Assembly (NCBI RefSeq): GCF_037811135.1
Contig: NZ_CP149130.1
Coordinates: 2,042,501-2,106,500 of the forward strand
Direction of reading: 5' to 3'
Length of the DNA stretch: 64,000 nucleotides
DNA from: Aeromonas rivipollensis
Lineage (GTDB): Bacteria; Pseudomonadota; Gammaproteobacteria; Enterobacterales; Aeromonadaceae
The position numbers and the translations under genes were made by a program. A model generated the notes under the pieces. That model searched no databases, was not told where the DNA came from, and saw only the letters and a list, made by a program, of their open reading frames with translations. Shown one piece after another: positions 40,966-49,662 of the stretch; the stretch's first letter is position 1, and each line of letters opens with the position of its first letter.

Positions 40966-42489
40966 CTATGATTTCTCTGCTGCCGAGACTTTCTCGACCA
41001 TCTCCTCCTGCTGTTTGAGGGTCTCGGTGGCCTGCTCCTTGAGCTGCAACTGCTCCATCACCAGCTTGTAGGCGATGTAGTACTTGTAGATGTTGCCCAC
41101 ATAGGTCACGGTTTCCGGGCCTATCTTCTCCGCCGCCACGTATTCGACGTTGTGGAACCAGACGTTGGGATCCAGCCCCCGCTTCTTGGCCTCGGCACGC
41201 AGCCGCGCCACCCGGGCGGGGCCGGCGTTGTAGGAGGCGAACGAGAACAGGGCCTTGTCGAGGGCGGTCATGGGCTCGTCGGCATAGTAGTGATCTATCA
41301 TCCAGCGCATGTATTTGACGCCGCCGTGGATATTGGGCTCGAGCTGGCGGATGTCCCCGACCTTGAGCCCCTTGCCGGTGGCGGGCATGATCTGCATGAT
41401 GCCGATGGCGCCGACATGGCTGCGCGCCTTCTGGTTGAGGGCCGACTCCTGATAGCCCTGGGCCGTGATCAGCAGCCAGTCCACGTCGTATTTGTCGCCG
41501 TATTCACGAAACAGCTCCACCACCTGCAGGAACTTCTTGCGCTCTGCCTCGGCGGCCGCGCTCTTGATGAATTTGTTCTGCTTGAGGTAGCGGGCCAGGA
41601 TGGCCTCGCCGGTGGCCTTGCCCCGTATCGCCTTGATCTGCTCGTTGAGCATGGCGAGCAGTTGCGGGCTCTCCTTGCGCACCGCCCAGGCGATGATGCC
41701 GCCGTCGCGGAACACGGGCTCTTCGTGGATCCGGATAGCCGGGAAGATCTTCTGCCAGAAGCGGGCCTTGTGCTCATCCATGACGATGAAGGGGAGCAGG
41801 CCCGCATTGACCATCTCCACCAGATCTTCGTCTTCCAGCACCTCGGAGGCGGGCTGGATGTCGATGAGGGGTTCCCCCGCCTCCTTGCGTGTCTGGTTGT
41901 AGGCCATGAGGCTCTCGAAGTAGCTGGAGGAGGGCCTGACATAGATGCTCTTGCCCCCCAGATCGGCGGCGCTCTCCACCTTGGGGGAGTCCGGTCCCGA
42001 GATGAGCAGCTCGCGCACGTTCTCGATGAGGGGGGCGCTGAACTCCACCCCCTGCTGCTTGCGCTTGTCCGTGATGGTGAGGTTGGCGGCGGCGATGTCC
42101 CCCTTGCCGTCGATGAGGGCCTTCAGCAGGTTTTCCCGGGCGACCGGAATGAAGACGAAGTTCAGCTTGAGGTGGCGCTTGAGGGCCTTGTCCTTGCGCA
42201 GTTGCTCGTTGAGCCGTTTTTCAACCTGCATGAAGGCGTCGTAGGTGGCCCCCCGTTGCACCCCCTTGTGGATGAAGTAGCCGGTCTTGTTGTAGGTGGT
42301 CAGCACCCTGATGGCACGCCTGGCCATCATGGCGTCGAGATCCCCCAACATGGGTTTGGCAAGCTCCTCGCTGTCGAAGCTGAGGGCGCTGCGCTCCTCT
42401 TCTTCGGCTGCCGCCTTGTCCGCTTCGGCGCTCCAGGCCAGTGGCAGGGAGCCCAGTACCCAAAAAAGGAAAATCCATAAGCGTTTCAT
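40966..42489 (-). CDS. MltF-like membrane-bound lytic murein transglycosylase
   Basis: A 507-residue periplasmic enzyme that cleaves the glycan strands of peptidoglycan. A signal sequence (LWIFLFWVLGSLPLAWSA) lacks a lipobox cysteine. An SBP_bac_3-type amino-acid-binding-like domain (about residues 55-300, beginning RRAIRVLTTYNKTGYF) is followed by an SLT domain with the GYQESALNQKARSHVGAIGIMQ and YNAGPARV signatures; the Glu of QES is the catalytic acid. The C-terminus adds a charged, probably coiled tail of about 40 residues. I prefer ATG 42489, which follows GAGGTGATCGTT, to the GTG at 42498. The acidic segment AEADKAAAEEEERSA after the signal peptide is not typical of E. coli MltF, so this may be a paralogue. 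Confidence 0.87.
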   Translation of the reverse strand: MKRLWIFLFWVLGSLPLAWSAEADKAAAEEEERSALSFDSEELAKPMLGDLDAMMARRAIRVLTTYNKTGYFIHKGVQRGATYDAFMQVEKRLNEQLRKDKALKRHLKLNFVFIPVARENLLKALIDGKGDIAAANLTITDKRKQQGVEFSAPLIENVRELLISGPDSPKVESAADLGGKSIYVRPSSSYFESLMAYNQTRKEAGEPLIDIQPASEVLEDEDLVEMVNAGLLPFIVMDEHKARFWQKIFPAIRIHEEPVFRDGGIIAWAVRKESPQLLAMLNEQIKAIRGKATGEAILARYLKQNKFIKSAAAEAERKKFLQVVELFREYGDKYDVDWLLITAQGYQESALNQKARSHVGAIGIMQIMPATGKGLKVGDIRQLEPNIHGGVKYMRWMIDHYYADEPMTALDKALFSFASYNAGPARVARLRAEAKKRGLDPNVWFHNVEYVAAEKIGPETVTYVGNIYKYYIAYKLVMEQLQLKEQATETLKQQEEMVEKVSAAEKS

Positions 42490-42642
42490 AACGATCACCT
42501 CACTCGTTTTACTGAGTGTAAGTGCCGCGCAGGGGGCGCTTTAGCTCTTTGAGTTTCTTCACCGCCATCCGATAGCACCATTCTTGCTATCCAGCGCCGA
42601 TCCCCCATTGGCCGTTGAAATACCGTCAGCCCCGACAACAGA

Positions 42643-42666
42643 AGAGGGAGCCCTTGGGCTCCCTCT
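42643..42666. terminator. Stem-loop downstream of ybjL
   Basis: AGAGGGAGCCC (42643-42653) pairs with GGGCTCCCTCT (42656-42666) around TT. It lies about 33 bases past the ybjL stop on the minus strand. No long T run follows, so strength is uncertain. Confidence 0.65.
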
Positions 42667-42698
42667 GTGCGATTTACATCCTGTCAAGGTGACCCGGG

Positions 42699-44384
42699 CT
42701 AGAACCAGAAGCCGATGATGAAGGAGCCCGCCAGGGTCAGCATCACGTTGGCCACCGCATAGGTACCGGCATAGCCGAGCGCCGGAATCGAGCTGTTGGC
42801 GGCCTCGTTGACCACATCCATGGCCGGGGCGCAGGTACGGGCGCCCGTGATGGCCCCCAGCAGCAGGGCCGGGTTCATCTTCAGCACCCAGACCCCGAAC
42901 AGGTAGCCCACCAGCACCGGCAAGGTGGTCACCAGCATGCCGGAGAAGAGCACCACCACCCCCACCTCGCTGAGGTGATCCAGGATGCCGCCCCCCGCTT
43001 TCAATCCTGTGCTCACCATAAAGACGGCGAGGCCGAGATCCTTGGCCAGGCGCAGGGCGCCAGGCGGCACATAGCCGACCGTGGGGTGGTTGGCCCTCAG
43101 GTAACCCATCAGTATCCCCGCCAGCAAGAGGCCGACGGCGTTGCCGAGGCCGAACTCTATCTGGCCGAACACCAGAGAGACGGAGCCGATCAGCAGGCCC
43201 AGCACGAAGAAGGTGGTGAAGGCCACCAGATCCGTGGTCTGGCTATGGATGCTGATGAAGCCGATCTTGTTGGCCAGGAGCTTGACCCGCTGCTTCTCGC
43301 CGCTGATCTGTAGCACGTCGCCTTTTTGCAGCATGATGTTGCGATCGAACGGCATCTCGATCTGGGAACGCACCACCCGGTTGAGGAAGCAGCCCTTCTC
43401 GGTGAGGTTGAGCTCCACCAGATGGCGGCCCACCACTGAGTCGTTCTTCACCACTATCTCTTCGGTGACAATCTGCAGGTCAAGCAGGTTGCGGTCAAAC
43501 ACCTCTTTACCGTTGCGGTAGTTGACGTCTAGCTTCTCGTGGCTCTCGGGATAACCCACCAGGGCGATCTCGTCCCCCTCCTGGATGACGGCGTCTCCAT
43601 CGGGGCTTGCCAGTATGCCGTTGCGGCGGATCCGCTCCACATAGCAGCCGGTGTGGGGGTAGATGCCGGTCTCCCGCAGGGTGCGGCCACCGATCCAGGC
43701 GGCGAGCTCGGGGCCGACTCTGTAGGCGCGAATGATGGGCAGATAGGTCTTGCGGCTCTCGCTGTCGGAGAGTCCCCGCTCGCGGGCTATCTTTTGCGCC
43801 TCGGTATTGAGGTCGAGCCGCGCCAGGGAGGGGAGGTAGCGCACCACCAGCATCAGCCCCACCAGGCCCACCAGATAGGTCAGGGCGTAGCCTATCCCCA
43901 TGTTGTCGAGCACGGGTTGCATGTCGGTGCCGTGGGGCAGGTTGAGCAGGCCGCTGCGCAGGGCATCCTGGGCCCCCACCAGCGCCGGGGTCGAGGTGAG
44001 CGACCCCGCCAGTATCCCCGCCGCCATGCCGGGCCCCAGGTTGAAGAATTTGGCCAGCCCCACCGTCAGCAGCAAGGCGGTCAGCAGGATCACCAGGGTC
44101 AGGGTGATGTAGTGGATGCCGTCGCGCAGGAAGACGCTGAAGAAGTGGGGGCCTGCCTCGATCCCCACACAGAAAATGAACAGCATGAAGCCGACGTTCT
44201 CGGTCGAGGTGGAGAACTGGAACCCCATCTGGCCAAACAGCAGGGCGGTGAACAACACGCCGATGGTGTTGCCAATCTGGAAGTTGCCGATGCGTACCTT
44301 GCCCAGCAGCAGGCCGAAGGCCAGCACCACGAACAGCAGCAGGGAGTCGCTTTGATGTAGCAGTGTCACGAAATCTATGGTCAT
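42699..44384 (-). CDS. ybjL: YbjL family putative transporter (AspT/YidE-type antiporter fold)
   Basis: A 561-residue inner-membrane protein, the same length as E. coli YbjL. Two halves of about five to six helices, with repeated signatures [27 protein letters not shown] and [29 protein letters not shown], flank two cytosolic TrkA-C-type domains (about residues 200-370, with [18 protein letters not shown]). [21 protein letters not shown] and [19 protein letters not shown] are the paired substrate-pathway motifs of the aspartate:alanine exchanger family. The substrate is unknown. It is a single gene on the minus strand. Confidence 0.9.
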   Translation of the reverse strand: MTIDFVTLLHQSDSLLLFVVLAFGLLLGKVRIGNFQIGNTIGVLFTALLFGQMGFQFSTSTENVGFMLFIFCVGIEAGPHFFSVFLRDGIHYITLTLVILLTALLLTVGLAKFFNLGPGMAAGILAGSLTSTPALVGAQDALRSGLLNLPHGTDMQPVLDNMGIGYALTYLVGLVGLMLVVRYLPSLARLDLNTEAQKIARERGLSDSESRKTYLPIIRAYRVGPELAAWIGGRTLRETGIYPHTGCYVERIRRNGILASPDGDAVIQEGDEIALVGYPESHEKLDVNYRNGKEVFDRNLLDLQIVTEEIVVKNDSVVGRHLVELNLTEKGCFLNRVVRSQIEMPFDRNIMLQKGDVLQISGEKQRVKLLANKIGFISIHSQTTDLVAFTTFFVLGLLIGSVSLVFGQIEFGLGNAVGLLLAGILMGYLRANHPTVGYVPPGALRLAKDLGLAVFMVSTGLKAGGGILDHLSEVGVVVLFSGMLVTTLPVLVGYLFGVWVLKMNPALLLGAITGARTCAPAMDVVNEAANSSIPALGYAGTYAVANVMLTLAGSFIIGFWF

Positions 44385-45156
44385 GCCCGGAAAAACCGAG
44401 GAAAAAAGTGGGGCCGATATTGTGCCGGATCCCTCATCAAGAAAGAAGCGCGAAAGCGGATTAACAGCCAGTTAAGTGCTGGTCTCTCCGGGGAGGGGAG
44501 GGATGCGCGGGCGACTTGGGGAAAATACCTCTATTTTCCGCTGCCGTTCTCGCTGTCAATGAGTGATTTATGCTGTCGGCCAAGGGAGCCATGACAGCCC
44601 TGTGGACAATTTATTACCTGCTGCTTCGGGGACGATTGAGCACGGTTTTCAGCATTTTTGACTGGTGGGGAGCGAGGGATGCAAAGGAACCCTTTTTGCC
44701 CTCAGGCGGAGGCTGACCCACGGCACGGGGCATGGCGAAAAAAAAGCGGGAGAAAGAGGAGGTCTCGCCCCCGACCGACCCATTTAGGGGGGAGGGCAAA
44801 AACAGGAGAAAATGGGGGGTGAGGTGTTTCGCCTCGCCAAAGCGGAGACAATCGCTGCCAACCTAGGCCTGCATTGGGTTTGGCACACTTACCCACAGAA
44901 ACTGTGGATAACCCTGTTCATGAAACTTGGTAATCAGCCTGCAAGCCGCGCCAATACTGGGGTGCAAGCGCTGTTCAAAAAATACCGGTAAAAAAATGTT
45001 TCTATAAAAATCAAATAGTTATACGCAGCAGAACAAAACGCTGCTGGCCAGGAACCGGGGATCAAATGGGGAGTGCGCCGCGAGGGACGGCTTGTGCATT
45101 AAAATTGGCAGAGGAAAGCACTAAAGTGGATAACTTGCACCGAGATGGTGAGGAAT
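44385..45156. other. Gene-free stretch with DnaA-box-like sites and an AT-rich patch
   Basis: This 772-base stretch has no convincing gene. It contains four 9-mers equal or one base from the DnaA box TTATCCACA: 44601-44609 (TTGTCCACA on minus), 44889-44897 (TTACCCACA), 44903-44911 (TTATCCACA on minus, exact) and 45125-45133 (TTATCCACT on minus). The second and third face each other and form a hairpin. An AT-rich run lies at about 44975-45035. It also has purine-rich blocks near 44740-44815. The function is unknown. Confidence 0.5.
44889..44911. promoter_or_regulatory. Inverted pair of DnaA-box-like sequences
   Basis: TTACCCACA and the exact complement of TTATCCACA face each other five bases apart, so the arms TTACCCACAG and CTGTGGATAA can pair around AAA. 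Further single-mismatch boxes lie at 44601-44609 and 45125-45133. Confidence 0.45.
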
Positions 45157-45232
45157 TGGCTCCCCCGACTGGACTTGAACCAGTGACATACGGATTAACA
45201 GTCCGCCGTTCTACCGACTGAACTACGGGGGA
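45157..45232 (-). tRNA. tRNA-Asn (GTT anticodon)
   Basis: A 76-base tRNA including an encoded CCA (45159-45157). The acceptor stem pairs TCCCCCG (45232-45226) with CGGGGGA (45167-45161), the discriminator base is G, the anticodon arm reads GGACT-GTTAA-TCC with anticodon GTT, and the T arm is CTGG-TTCAAGT-CCAG. It is transcribed from a near-consensus promoter and appears to be a single-gene unit. Confidence 0.97.
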
Positions 45233-45251
45233 ACATCAGGCAAGGAGGAGC

Positions 45252-45280
45252 ATCATACAGAGGTCGCATTTCGGGGTCAA
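45252..45280 (-). promoter_or_regulatory. Predicted promoter of tRNA-Asn
   Basis: On the minus strand TTGACC (45280-45275) and TATGAT (45257-45252) are spaced by exactly 17 bases, and the -10 box lies 20 bases before the mature tRNA 5' end. Confidence 0.8.
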
Positions 45281-45364
45281 TAGCCGTCAGGGGCCGAGAG
45301 CGGATACCCAGGCCCGTCAACTCGGGGTACACTGCTCTCTTGCCGTTTTTTGTCGGGAGTCGTC

Positions 45365-47377
45365 ATGAATAAGCCTTTCAAGCTGGCCAGCCAGTTTCAA
45401 CCCGCGGGGGATCAGCCTGCGGCCATCGCCCGCCTGCTCGATGGCATAGAGTCCGGCCTCGCCCACCAGACCCTGCTCGGGGTGACCGGGTCGGGCAAGA
45501 CCTTCACCATGGCCAACGTCATCGCCACCCTGAACCGCCCGACCATGATACTGGCTCCCAACAAGACCCTGGCCGCCCAGCTCTATGGGGAGATGAAGGA
45601 GTTCTTCCCCGAAAACTCGGTGGAGTACTTCGTCTCCTATTACGACTACTACCAGCCGGAAGCCTATGTGCCGACCACGGACACCTTTATAGAGAAGGAT
45701 GCCTCCATCAACGATCACATCGAGCAGATGCGATTGTCGGCCACCAAGGCGCTGCTGGAGCGGCGCGACGTGGTGATCGTCGCCTCGGTGTCGGCCATCT
45801 ATGGTCTGGGGGATCCCCAGGCCTACCTCAGCATGATGCTGCATCTCAAGGTGGGGGATCTGATCAATCAGCGGGACATACTGCGCCGCCTCGCCGAGCT
45901 GCAATACACCCGCAACGACGTGGCGTTTAGCCGCGGCACCTTTCGGGTGCGGGGGGAGGTCATCGACATCTACCCTGCCGAATCGGACAAGCTGGCCCTG
46001 CGGGTGGAGCTGTTTGACGAGGAGGTGGAGCGCCTCTCCCAGTTCGATCCCCTGACTGGTGCCATCGAGCAGACGGTGGTGCGTTACACCATCTACCCAA
46101 AGACCCACTACGCCACGCCGCGGGAGACCATCCTCGGGGCCATCGATCACATCAAGGAGGAGCTCAAGGGACGCCGTGAGCAGCTGTTGTCCCTGAACAA
46201 GCTGGTGGAGGAGCAGCGCATCAGCCAGCGTACCCAGTTCGACATCGAGATGATGCAGGAGCTGGGGTACTGCTCCGGCATCGAGAACTACAGCCGCTAT
46301 CTGTCGGGGCGCGCCCCCGGCGAGCCGCCGCCCACCCTGTTCGACTACCTGCCGGGGGATGGTTTGCTCATCATCGACGAGTCCCACGTGACGGTGCCGC
46401 AGATAGGCGCCATGTTCAAAGGGGATAGATCCCGCAAGGAGACCCTGGTGGAGTACGGCTTCCGGCTTCCCTCGGCGCTCGACAACAGACCCCTGAAGTT
46501 TGACGAGTTCGAGGCCCTGATGCCCCAGACGGTGTTCGTCTCGGCGACCCCCGGTCCCTACGAGCTGGAGAAGTCCGGCGGCGACGTGGTGCAGCAGGTG
46601 GTGCGCCCCACCGGCCTGCTCGATCCTGTCATCGAGGTGCGCCCCGTCACGACCCAGGTGGACGATCTGCTCTCCGAGATCCGGCTGCGGGTGGCGGTGG
46701 AGGAGCGGGTGCTGGTCACCACCCTCACCAAGCGAATGGCAGAGGACTTGACCGAATACCTGGCGGATCACGATGTGCGGGTGCGTTACCTGCACTCGGA
46801 CATCGACACAGTGGAACGGGTGGAGATCATCCGCGATCTGCGGCTCGGCAAGTTCGACGTGCTGGTGGGCATCAACCTGCTGCGGGAAGGGCTCGACATG
46901 CCGGAGGTGTCGCTGGTGGCCATCCTGGATGCGGACAAGGAGGGCTTCCTGCGCTCCACTCGCTCCCTCATCCAGACCATAGGCCGCGCCGCCCGCAACC
47001 TCAACGGCAAGGTCATTCTCTACGGCGACACCATCACCAACTCCATGAAGGTGGCCATCGAGGAGACCGAGCGGCGCCGTGCCCTGCAGCACGCCCACAA
47101 CCTGGAGCACGGCATCACACCCAAGGGGCTTAACAAGTCGGTGGGGGACGTGATGGACATGGGGGGCAGCCGCACCGCCGGCAAACCGGGCAGAGGTAGT
47201 CGCAAGGCGGCCGAGCCACAAGGGGAGTACCATGTTCGCTCCGCCAGCGAGATCGCCAAAGAGATCAAGCGGATGGAGGAGCAGATGTTCCAGCATGCCC
47301 GGGATCTGGAGTTCGAGCAGGCCGCCGCCATGCGGGATCAGATCCAGCGGCTGCGCGGCGAGTTGATCGAATCATGA
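45365..47377 (+). CDS. uvrB: Excinuclease ABC subunit B (UvrB)
   Basis: The damage-verifying helicase-like subunit of nucleotide excision repair. The 670-residue protein is close to E. coli UvrB throughout. Walker A is GVTGSGKT at residues 39-46; the beta-hairpin region [17 protein letters not shown], the helicase motifs IIDESHVT and [15 protein letters not shown], and the C-terminal UVR domain ([16 protein letters not shown]) are all present. The start at ATG 45365 ([10 protein letters not shown]) has GGGAG upstream and matches E. coli; the frame extends five codons to 45350 without support. I saw no clear LexA box (CTGT-N8-ACAG) in the 130 bases upstream. The next gene overlaps the stop by four bases. 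Confidence 0.97.
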   Translation: MNKPFKLASQFQPAGDQPAAIARLLDGIESGLAHQTLLGVTGSGKTFTMANVIATLNRPTMILAPNKTLAAQLYGEMKEFFPENSVEYFVSYYDYYQPEAYVPTTDTFIEKDASINDHIEQMRLSATKALLERRDVVIVASVSAIYGLGDPQAYLSMMLHLKVGDLINQRDILRRLAELQYTRNDVAFSRGTFRVRGEVIDIYPAESDKLALRVELFDEEVERLSQFDPLTGAIEQTVVRYTIYPKTHYATPRETILGAIDHIKEELKGRREQLLSLNKLVEEQRISQRTQFDIEMMQELGYCSGIENYSRYLSGRAPGEPPPTLFDYLPGDGLLIIDESHVTVPQIGAMFKGDRSRKETLVEYGFRLPSALDNRPLKFDEFEALMPQTVFVSATPGPYELEKSGGDVVQQVVRPTGLLDPVIEVRPVTTQVDDLLSEIRLRVAVEERVLVTTLTKRMAEDLTEYLADHDVRVRYLHSDIDTVERVEIIRDLRLGKFDVLVGINLLREGLDMPEVSLVAILDADKEGFLRSTRSLIQTIGRAARNLNGKVILYGDTITNSMKVAIEETERRRALQHAHNLEHGITPKGLNKSVGDVMDMGGSRTAGKPGRGSRKAAEPQGEYHVRSASEIAKEIKRMEEQMFQHARDLEFEQAAAMRDQIQRLRGELIES

Positions 47378-47631
47378 GCGGCAAGCGCTGGCTGATCTGG
47401 CGGCGCCTGCGTCGCCTCTATGCCGGTTTTCGCCACCCGGACACCCCCTGGTGGGCCAAGGGGCTGGTGATCCTCATCCTCGTCTATGGCATCAGTCCGG
47501 TGGATCTCATCCCGGATCTGGTGCCCTTCGTTGGCTGGCTCGACGACGTCAGTCTGCTGCTGTTGCTGCTCTGGGGGTGGGAGTCCTGCCTGCCCGCAAC
47601 GGTCAGGAAGGGGCTGGATACCCTGGAATGA
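47374..47631 (+). CDS. DUF1232 (YkvA-like) small membrane protein
   Basis: An 85-residue protein with a basic N-terminus and the DUF1232 core [46 protein letters not shown], containing one or two membrane-seeking segments. The function of the family is unknown. The ATG overlaps the uvrB TGA (ATGA), so it is translated with uvrB; whether this reflects a link to repair or simple operon packing is not known. Confidence 0.85.
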   Translation: MSGKRWLIWRRLRRLYAGFRHPDTPWWAKGLVILILVYGISPVDLIPDLVPFVGWLDDVSLLLLLLWGWESCLPATVRKGLDTLE

Positions 47632-47711
47632 GGGGAGAGGCGATGCCGCAGATTGTCGGGCGCAAGGCATTGGCGTAGACTCCACGCCGTTCACTTCATG
47701 GGTATGAAAAA

Positions 47712-48362
47712 ATGGATCTGATCCTGTTTGCAATCGACTTTATTCTGCACGTTGACGTGCACCTGAAAGAGCTGTTCGAGCACTATGGCATCTGGGTTTA
47801 CGCCATTCTGTTCCTCATCATCTTCTGTGAGACCGGCCTGGTGGTGACCCCCTTCCTGCCCGGCGACTCCTTGCTGTTTGCCGCAGGCGCTCTCACTGTG
47901 GGCAGCGTGCTGGACGTGCACACCCTGGCGGGGGTGTTGATCATCGCCGCCGTGCTCGGCAACGTGGTGAACTACACCATAGGCCACTTCTTCGGGGATC
48001 AGCTGTTTCGCAATCCGGACTCGAAGATCTTTCGCCGCGACTATCTGGTCAAGACCCACGCCTTCTATGCCAAGCATGGCGGCAAGACCATCATCATCAC
48101 CCGTTTCCTGCCCATAGTGCGCACCTTTGCCCCCTTCGTGGCGGGCATGGGAGCCATGACCTACCCGCGCTTCCTGGCGTTCAACCTGATTGGCGGCTTG
48201 CTGTGGGTGCTGTCGTTCGTCTATGCGGGACACTTCTTTGGCAACCTGCCGGTAGTGCGCCACAACTTCACCCTGCTCATCTTCGGCATCATCGGCATCT
48301 CGCTGCTGCCCATGGTCGTCGGCATGGTGAAGGCCAGGATGAACACCGCCAAAGCAGGTTGA
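47712..48362 (+). CDS. dedA: DedA family membrane protein
   Basis: A 216-residue inner-membrane protein very similar to E. coli DedA from the first residues ([21 protein letters not shown]). The conserved DedA/VTT block is present: [37 protein letters not shown], and the [24 protein letters not shown] motif with its essential arginines. Family members act in undecaprenyl-phosphate or lipid scrambling and in membrane homeostasis; the exact substrate here is not known. The terminator at 48408 follows 45 bases after the stop. Confidence 0.94.
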   Translation: MDLILFAIDFILHVDVHLKELFEHYGIWVYAILFLIIFCETGLVVTPFLPGDSLLFAAGALTVGSVLDVHTLAGVLIIAAVLGNVVNYTIGHFFGDQLFRNPDSKIFRRDYLVKTHAFYAKHGGKTIIITRFLPIVRTFAPFVAGMGAMTYPRFLAFNLIGGLLWVLSFVYAGHFFGNLPVVRHNFTLLIFGIIGISLLPMVVGMVKARMNTAKAG

Positions 48363-48407
48363 AGGCGTGATTGTGCAACCATGCACCGATAATGTGGAAA
48401 ATAAAAA

Positions 48408-48429
48408 GGGAGCCGATGGCTCCCTTTTT
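48408..48429. terminator. Terminator 1 of the dsbB-end array (dedA terminator)
   Basis: GGGAGCCGATGGCTCCC followed by TTTTT and preceded by AAAAA. It ends dedA on the plus strand and is the farthest of four such stem-loops for readthrough from dsbB on the minus strand. Confidence 0.88.
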
Positions 48430-48612
48430 GTATGCATCTTATATAGCACGTATAGCACGGTCAGCTTCAGTTGCAGCAGCGGCCCTTGACCAGGTTGCCG
48501 ATGGCAACCACCGCAAACACCAGCGGGTAGGCGGCGAAGATGGCCACCAGCCAGATGAGAGGGGCATGGAGAAACGGGATCGGCTTGGGTGGCTGACACT
48601 GCTGATTGAAAA

Positions 48613-48634
48613 GGGAGCCGATGGCTCCCTTTTT
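48613..48634. terminator. Terminator 2 of the dsbB-end array
   Basis: GGGAGCCGATGGCTCCC with TTTTT to the right and AAAA to the left; identical in stem and loop to terminator 1. Confidence 0.8.
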
Positions 48635-48808
48635 GTATGCGTCATAGATGGCGGCGTCAGCTTCAGTTGCAGCAGCGGCCCTTGACCAGGTTGCCGATGG
48701 CGACCACCGCAAACACCAGCAGGTAGGAGACGAAGATGGCTACCTGCCAGATGACAGGGGCATGGAGAAACGGGATCGGCTTGGGTGGCTGACACCGCTG
48801 ATTGAAAA

Positions 48809-48830
48809 GGGAGCCGATGGCTCCCTTTTT
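48809..48830. terminator. Terminator 3 of the dsbB-end array
   Basis: Same stem-loop as terminators 1 and 2, with TTTTT on the right and AAAA on the left. Confidence 0.8.
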
Positions 48831-49004
48831 GTATGCGTCTTATATGGCACCGTCAGCTTCAGTTGCAGCAGCGGCCCTTGACCAGGTTGCCGATGGCGAC
48901 CACCGCAAACACCAGCAGCTAGGCGGCGAAGATGGCTACCAGCTAGATGACAGGGGCATGGAGAAACGGGATCGGCTTGGGTGGCTGACACTGCTGATTG
49001 AAAA

Positions 49005-49026
49005 GGGAGCCGATGGCCCCCTTTTT
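49005..49026. terminator. Terminator 4, nearest to the intact dsbB
   Basis: GGGAGCC-GAT-GGCCCCC with TTTTT; one T-to-C change relative to the other three slightly alters the stem (A-T becomes A-C on the plus-strand reading). It lies 28 bases past the dsbB stop on the minus strand. Confidence 0.78.
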
Positions 49027-49054
49027 GTATGCGTCTTATATGGCACCGTCAGTT

Positions 49055-49576
49055 TCAGTTGCAGCAGCGGCCCTTGACCAGGTTGCCGATGGCGACCACC
49101 GCAAACACCAGCAGGTAGGCGGCGAAGATGACTACCAGCCACTGCGGCATGGAGAAACTCAGGAACTGCCAGCTGATCTCGCTGCAATCGCCGTCCGGGA
49201 AGAAGAGCCAGGGCACCCACTGATCGAGGGGAGCCCAGCTTGGGAAATCGACGAAGCCTTCGCACACATTGAAGGGGGAGGGGTTCACCTGGTAATCCAC
49301 ATGCTTGAGTGCCAGTTTCAGGCCCCAGAAGGCGCTGTAGCCCCACAGCAGCATGGCGCTCCAGCGGAGGTACCACTTCTCTGGCGCTACCATGCCGAGC
49401 AGGCCGGCAGCGAACACCCCGAGGATGGCGATCCGCTCATAGATGCACATCACGCAAGGGTGCAGACCCAGCACATGCTGGAAGAAGAGGGCGCACAGCT
49501 CGAAGCAGAGCGCGGACGCGGCCAGCAAGCCCCAGGCCAGACGGTGGCTGGCAATACGGCGAAGAAACTCGATCAT
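49055..49576 (-). CDS. dsbB: Disulfide bond formation protein DsbB
   Basis: The inner-membrane quinone-linked oxidase that re-oxidises DsbA. The 173-residue protein has four membrane helices and both redox pairs at nearly the E. coli positions: Cys41/Cys44 (PCVMCIYER) and Cys105/Cys131 (NVCEGFV, GDCSEISW). I start at ATG 49576 (MIEFLRRIASHRLAW), which aligns with E. coli DsbB; the longer frame to 49627 adds 17 residues that overlap the nhaB terminator. The C-terminal tail KGRCCN carries an extra cysteine pair not found in E. coli DsbB. The 3' end is duplicated three more times downstream. Confidence 0.94.
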   Translation of the reverse strand: MIEFLRRIASHRLAWGLLAASALCFELCALFFQHVLGLHPCVMCIYERIAILGVFAAGLLGMVAPEKWYLRWSAMLLWGYSAFWGLKLALKHVDYQVNPSPFNVCEGFVDFPSWAPLDQWVPWLFFPDGDCSEISWQFLSFSMPQWLVVIFAAYLLVFAVVAIGNLVKGRCCN

Positions 49577-49627
49577 CTGATTGATCTCACAGAGAAAAAT
49601 AATGGCTGAATTAGAGCAGAGCCCCAC

Positions 49628-49655
49628 TTAAAAAGAAAGGGGCCTAATGGCCCCT
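49628..49655 (-). terminator. Rho-independent terminator of nhaB
   Basis: On the minus strand AGGGGCC pairs with GGCCCCT around ATTA and is followed by TTCTTTTTAAG, eight bases after the nhaB stop and just ahead of dsbB. Confidence 0.85.
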
Positions 49656-49662
49656 AGCGTCA

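Larger units (their letters stand above)
48408..49150. repeat. Tandem array of dsbB 3'-end copies, each with a terminator
   Basis: Four direct repeats start at 48408, 48613, 48809 and 49005 (spacings 205, 196 and 196 bases). Each unit is a GGGAGCC-GAT-GGCTCCC-TTTTT terminator plus a copy of the last 30 or so codons of dsbB, reading on the minus strand VFAVVAIGNLVKGRCCN then stop. The fourth unit is the true end of dsbB. The copy nearest dedA still reads FLHAPLIWLVAIFAAYPLV in front of that tail, the second reads VIWQVAIFVSYLLV, and the third has two in-frame stop codons. The homology ends near the CATGGAGAAAC shared with dsbB at 49148; the copies then continue with about 45 bases not found in dsbB. 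Confidence 0.92.

Noticed and set aside
44614..44896. Two overlapping minus-strand frames of about 60 codons in the DnaA-box region
   Set aside because: No start signals, low-complexity Pro/Phe/Arg-rich content and no relation to any family; more likely a result of base composition.
45233..45364. LexA box controlling uvrB
   Set aside because: I searched the 130-base upstream stretch for CTGT-N8-ACAG and found no acceptable match.
48408..49150. CRISPR array
   Set aside because: Repeats are about 200 bases with almost no unique spacer, carry coding remnants of dsbB and terminators, and there are no cas genes.
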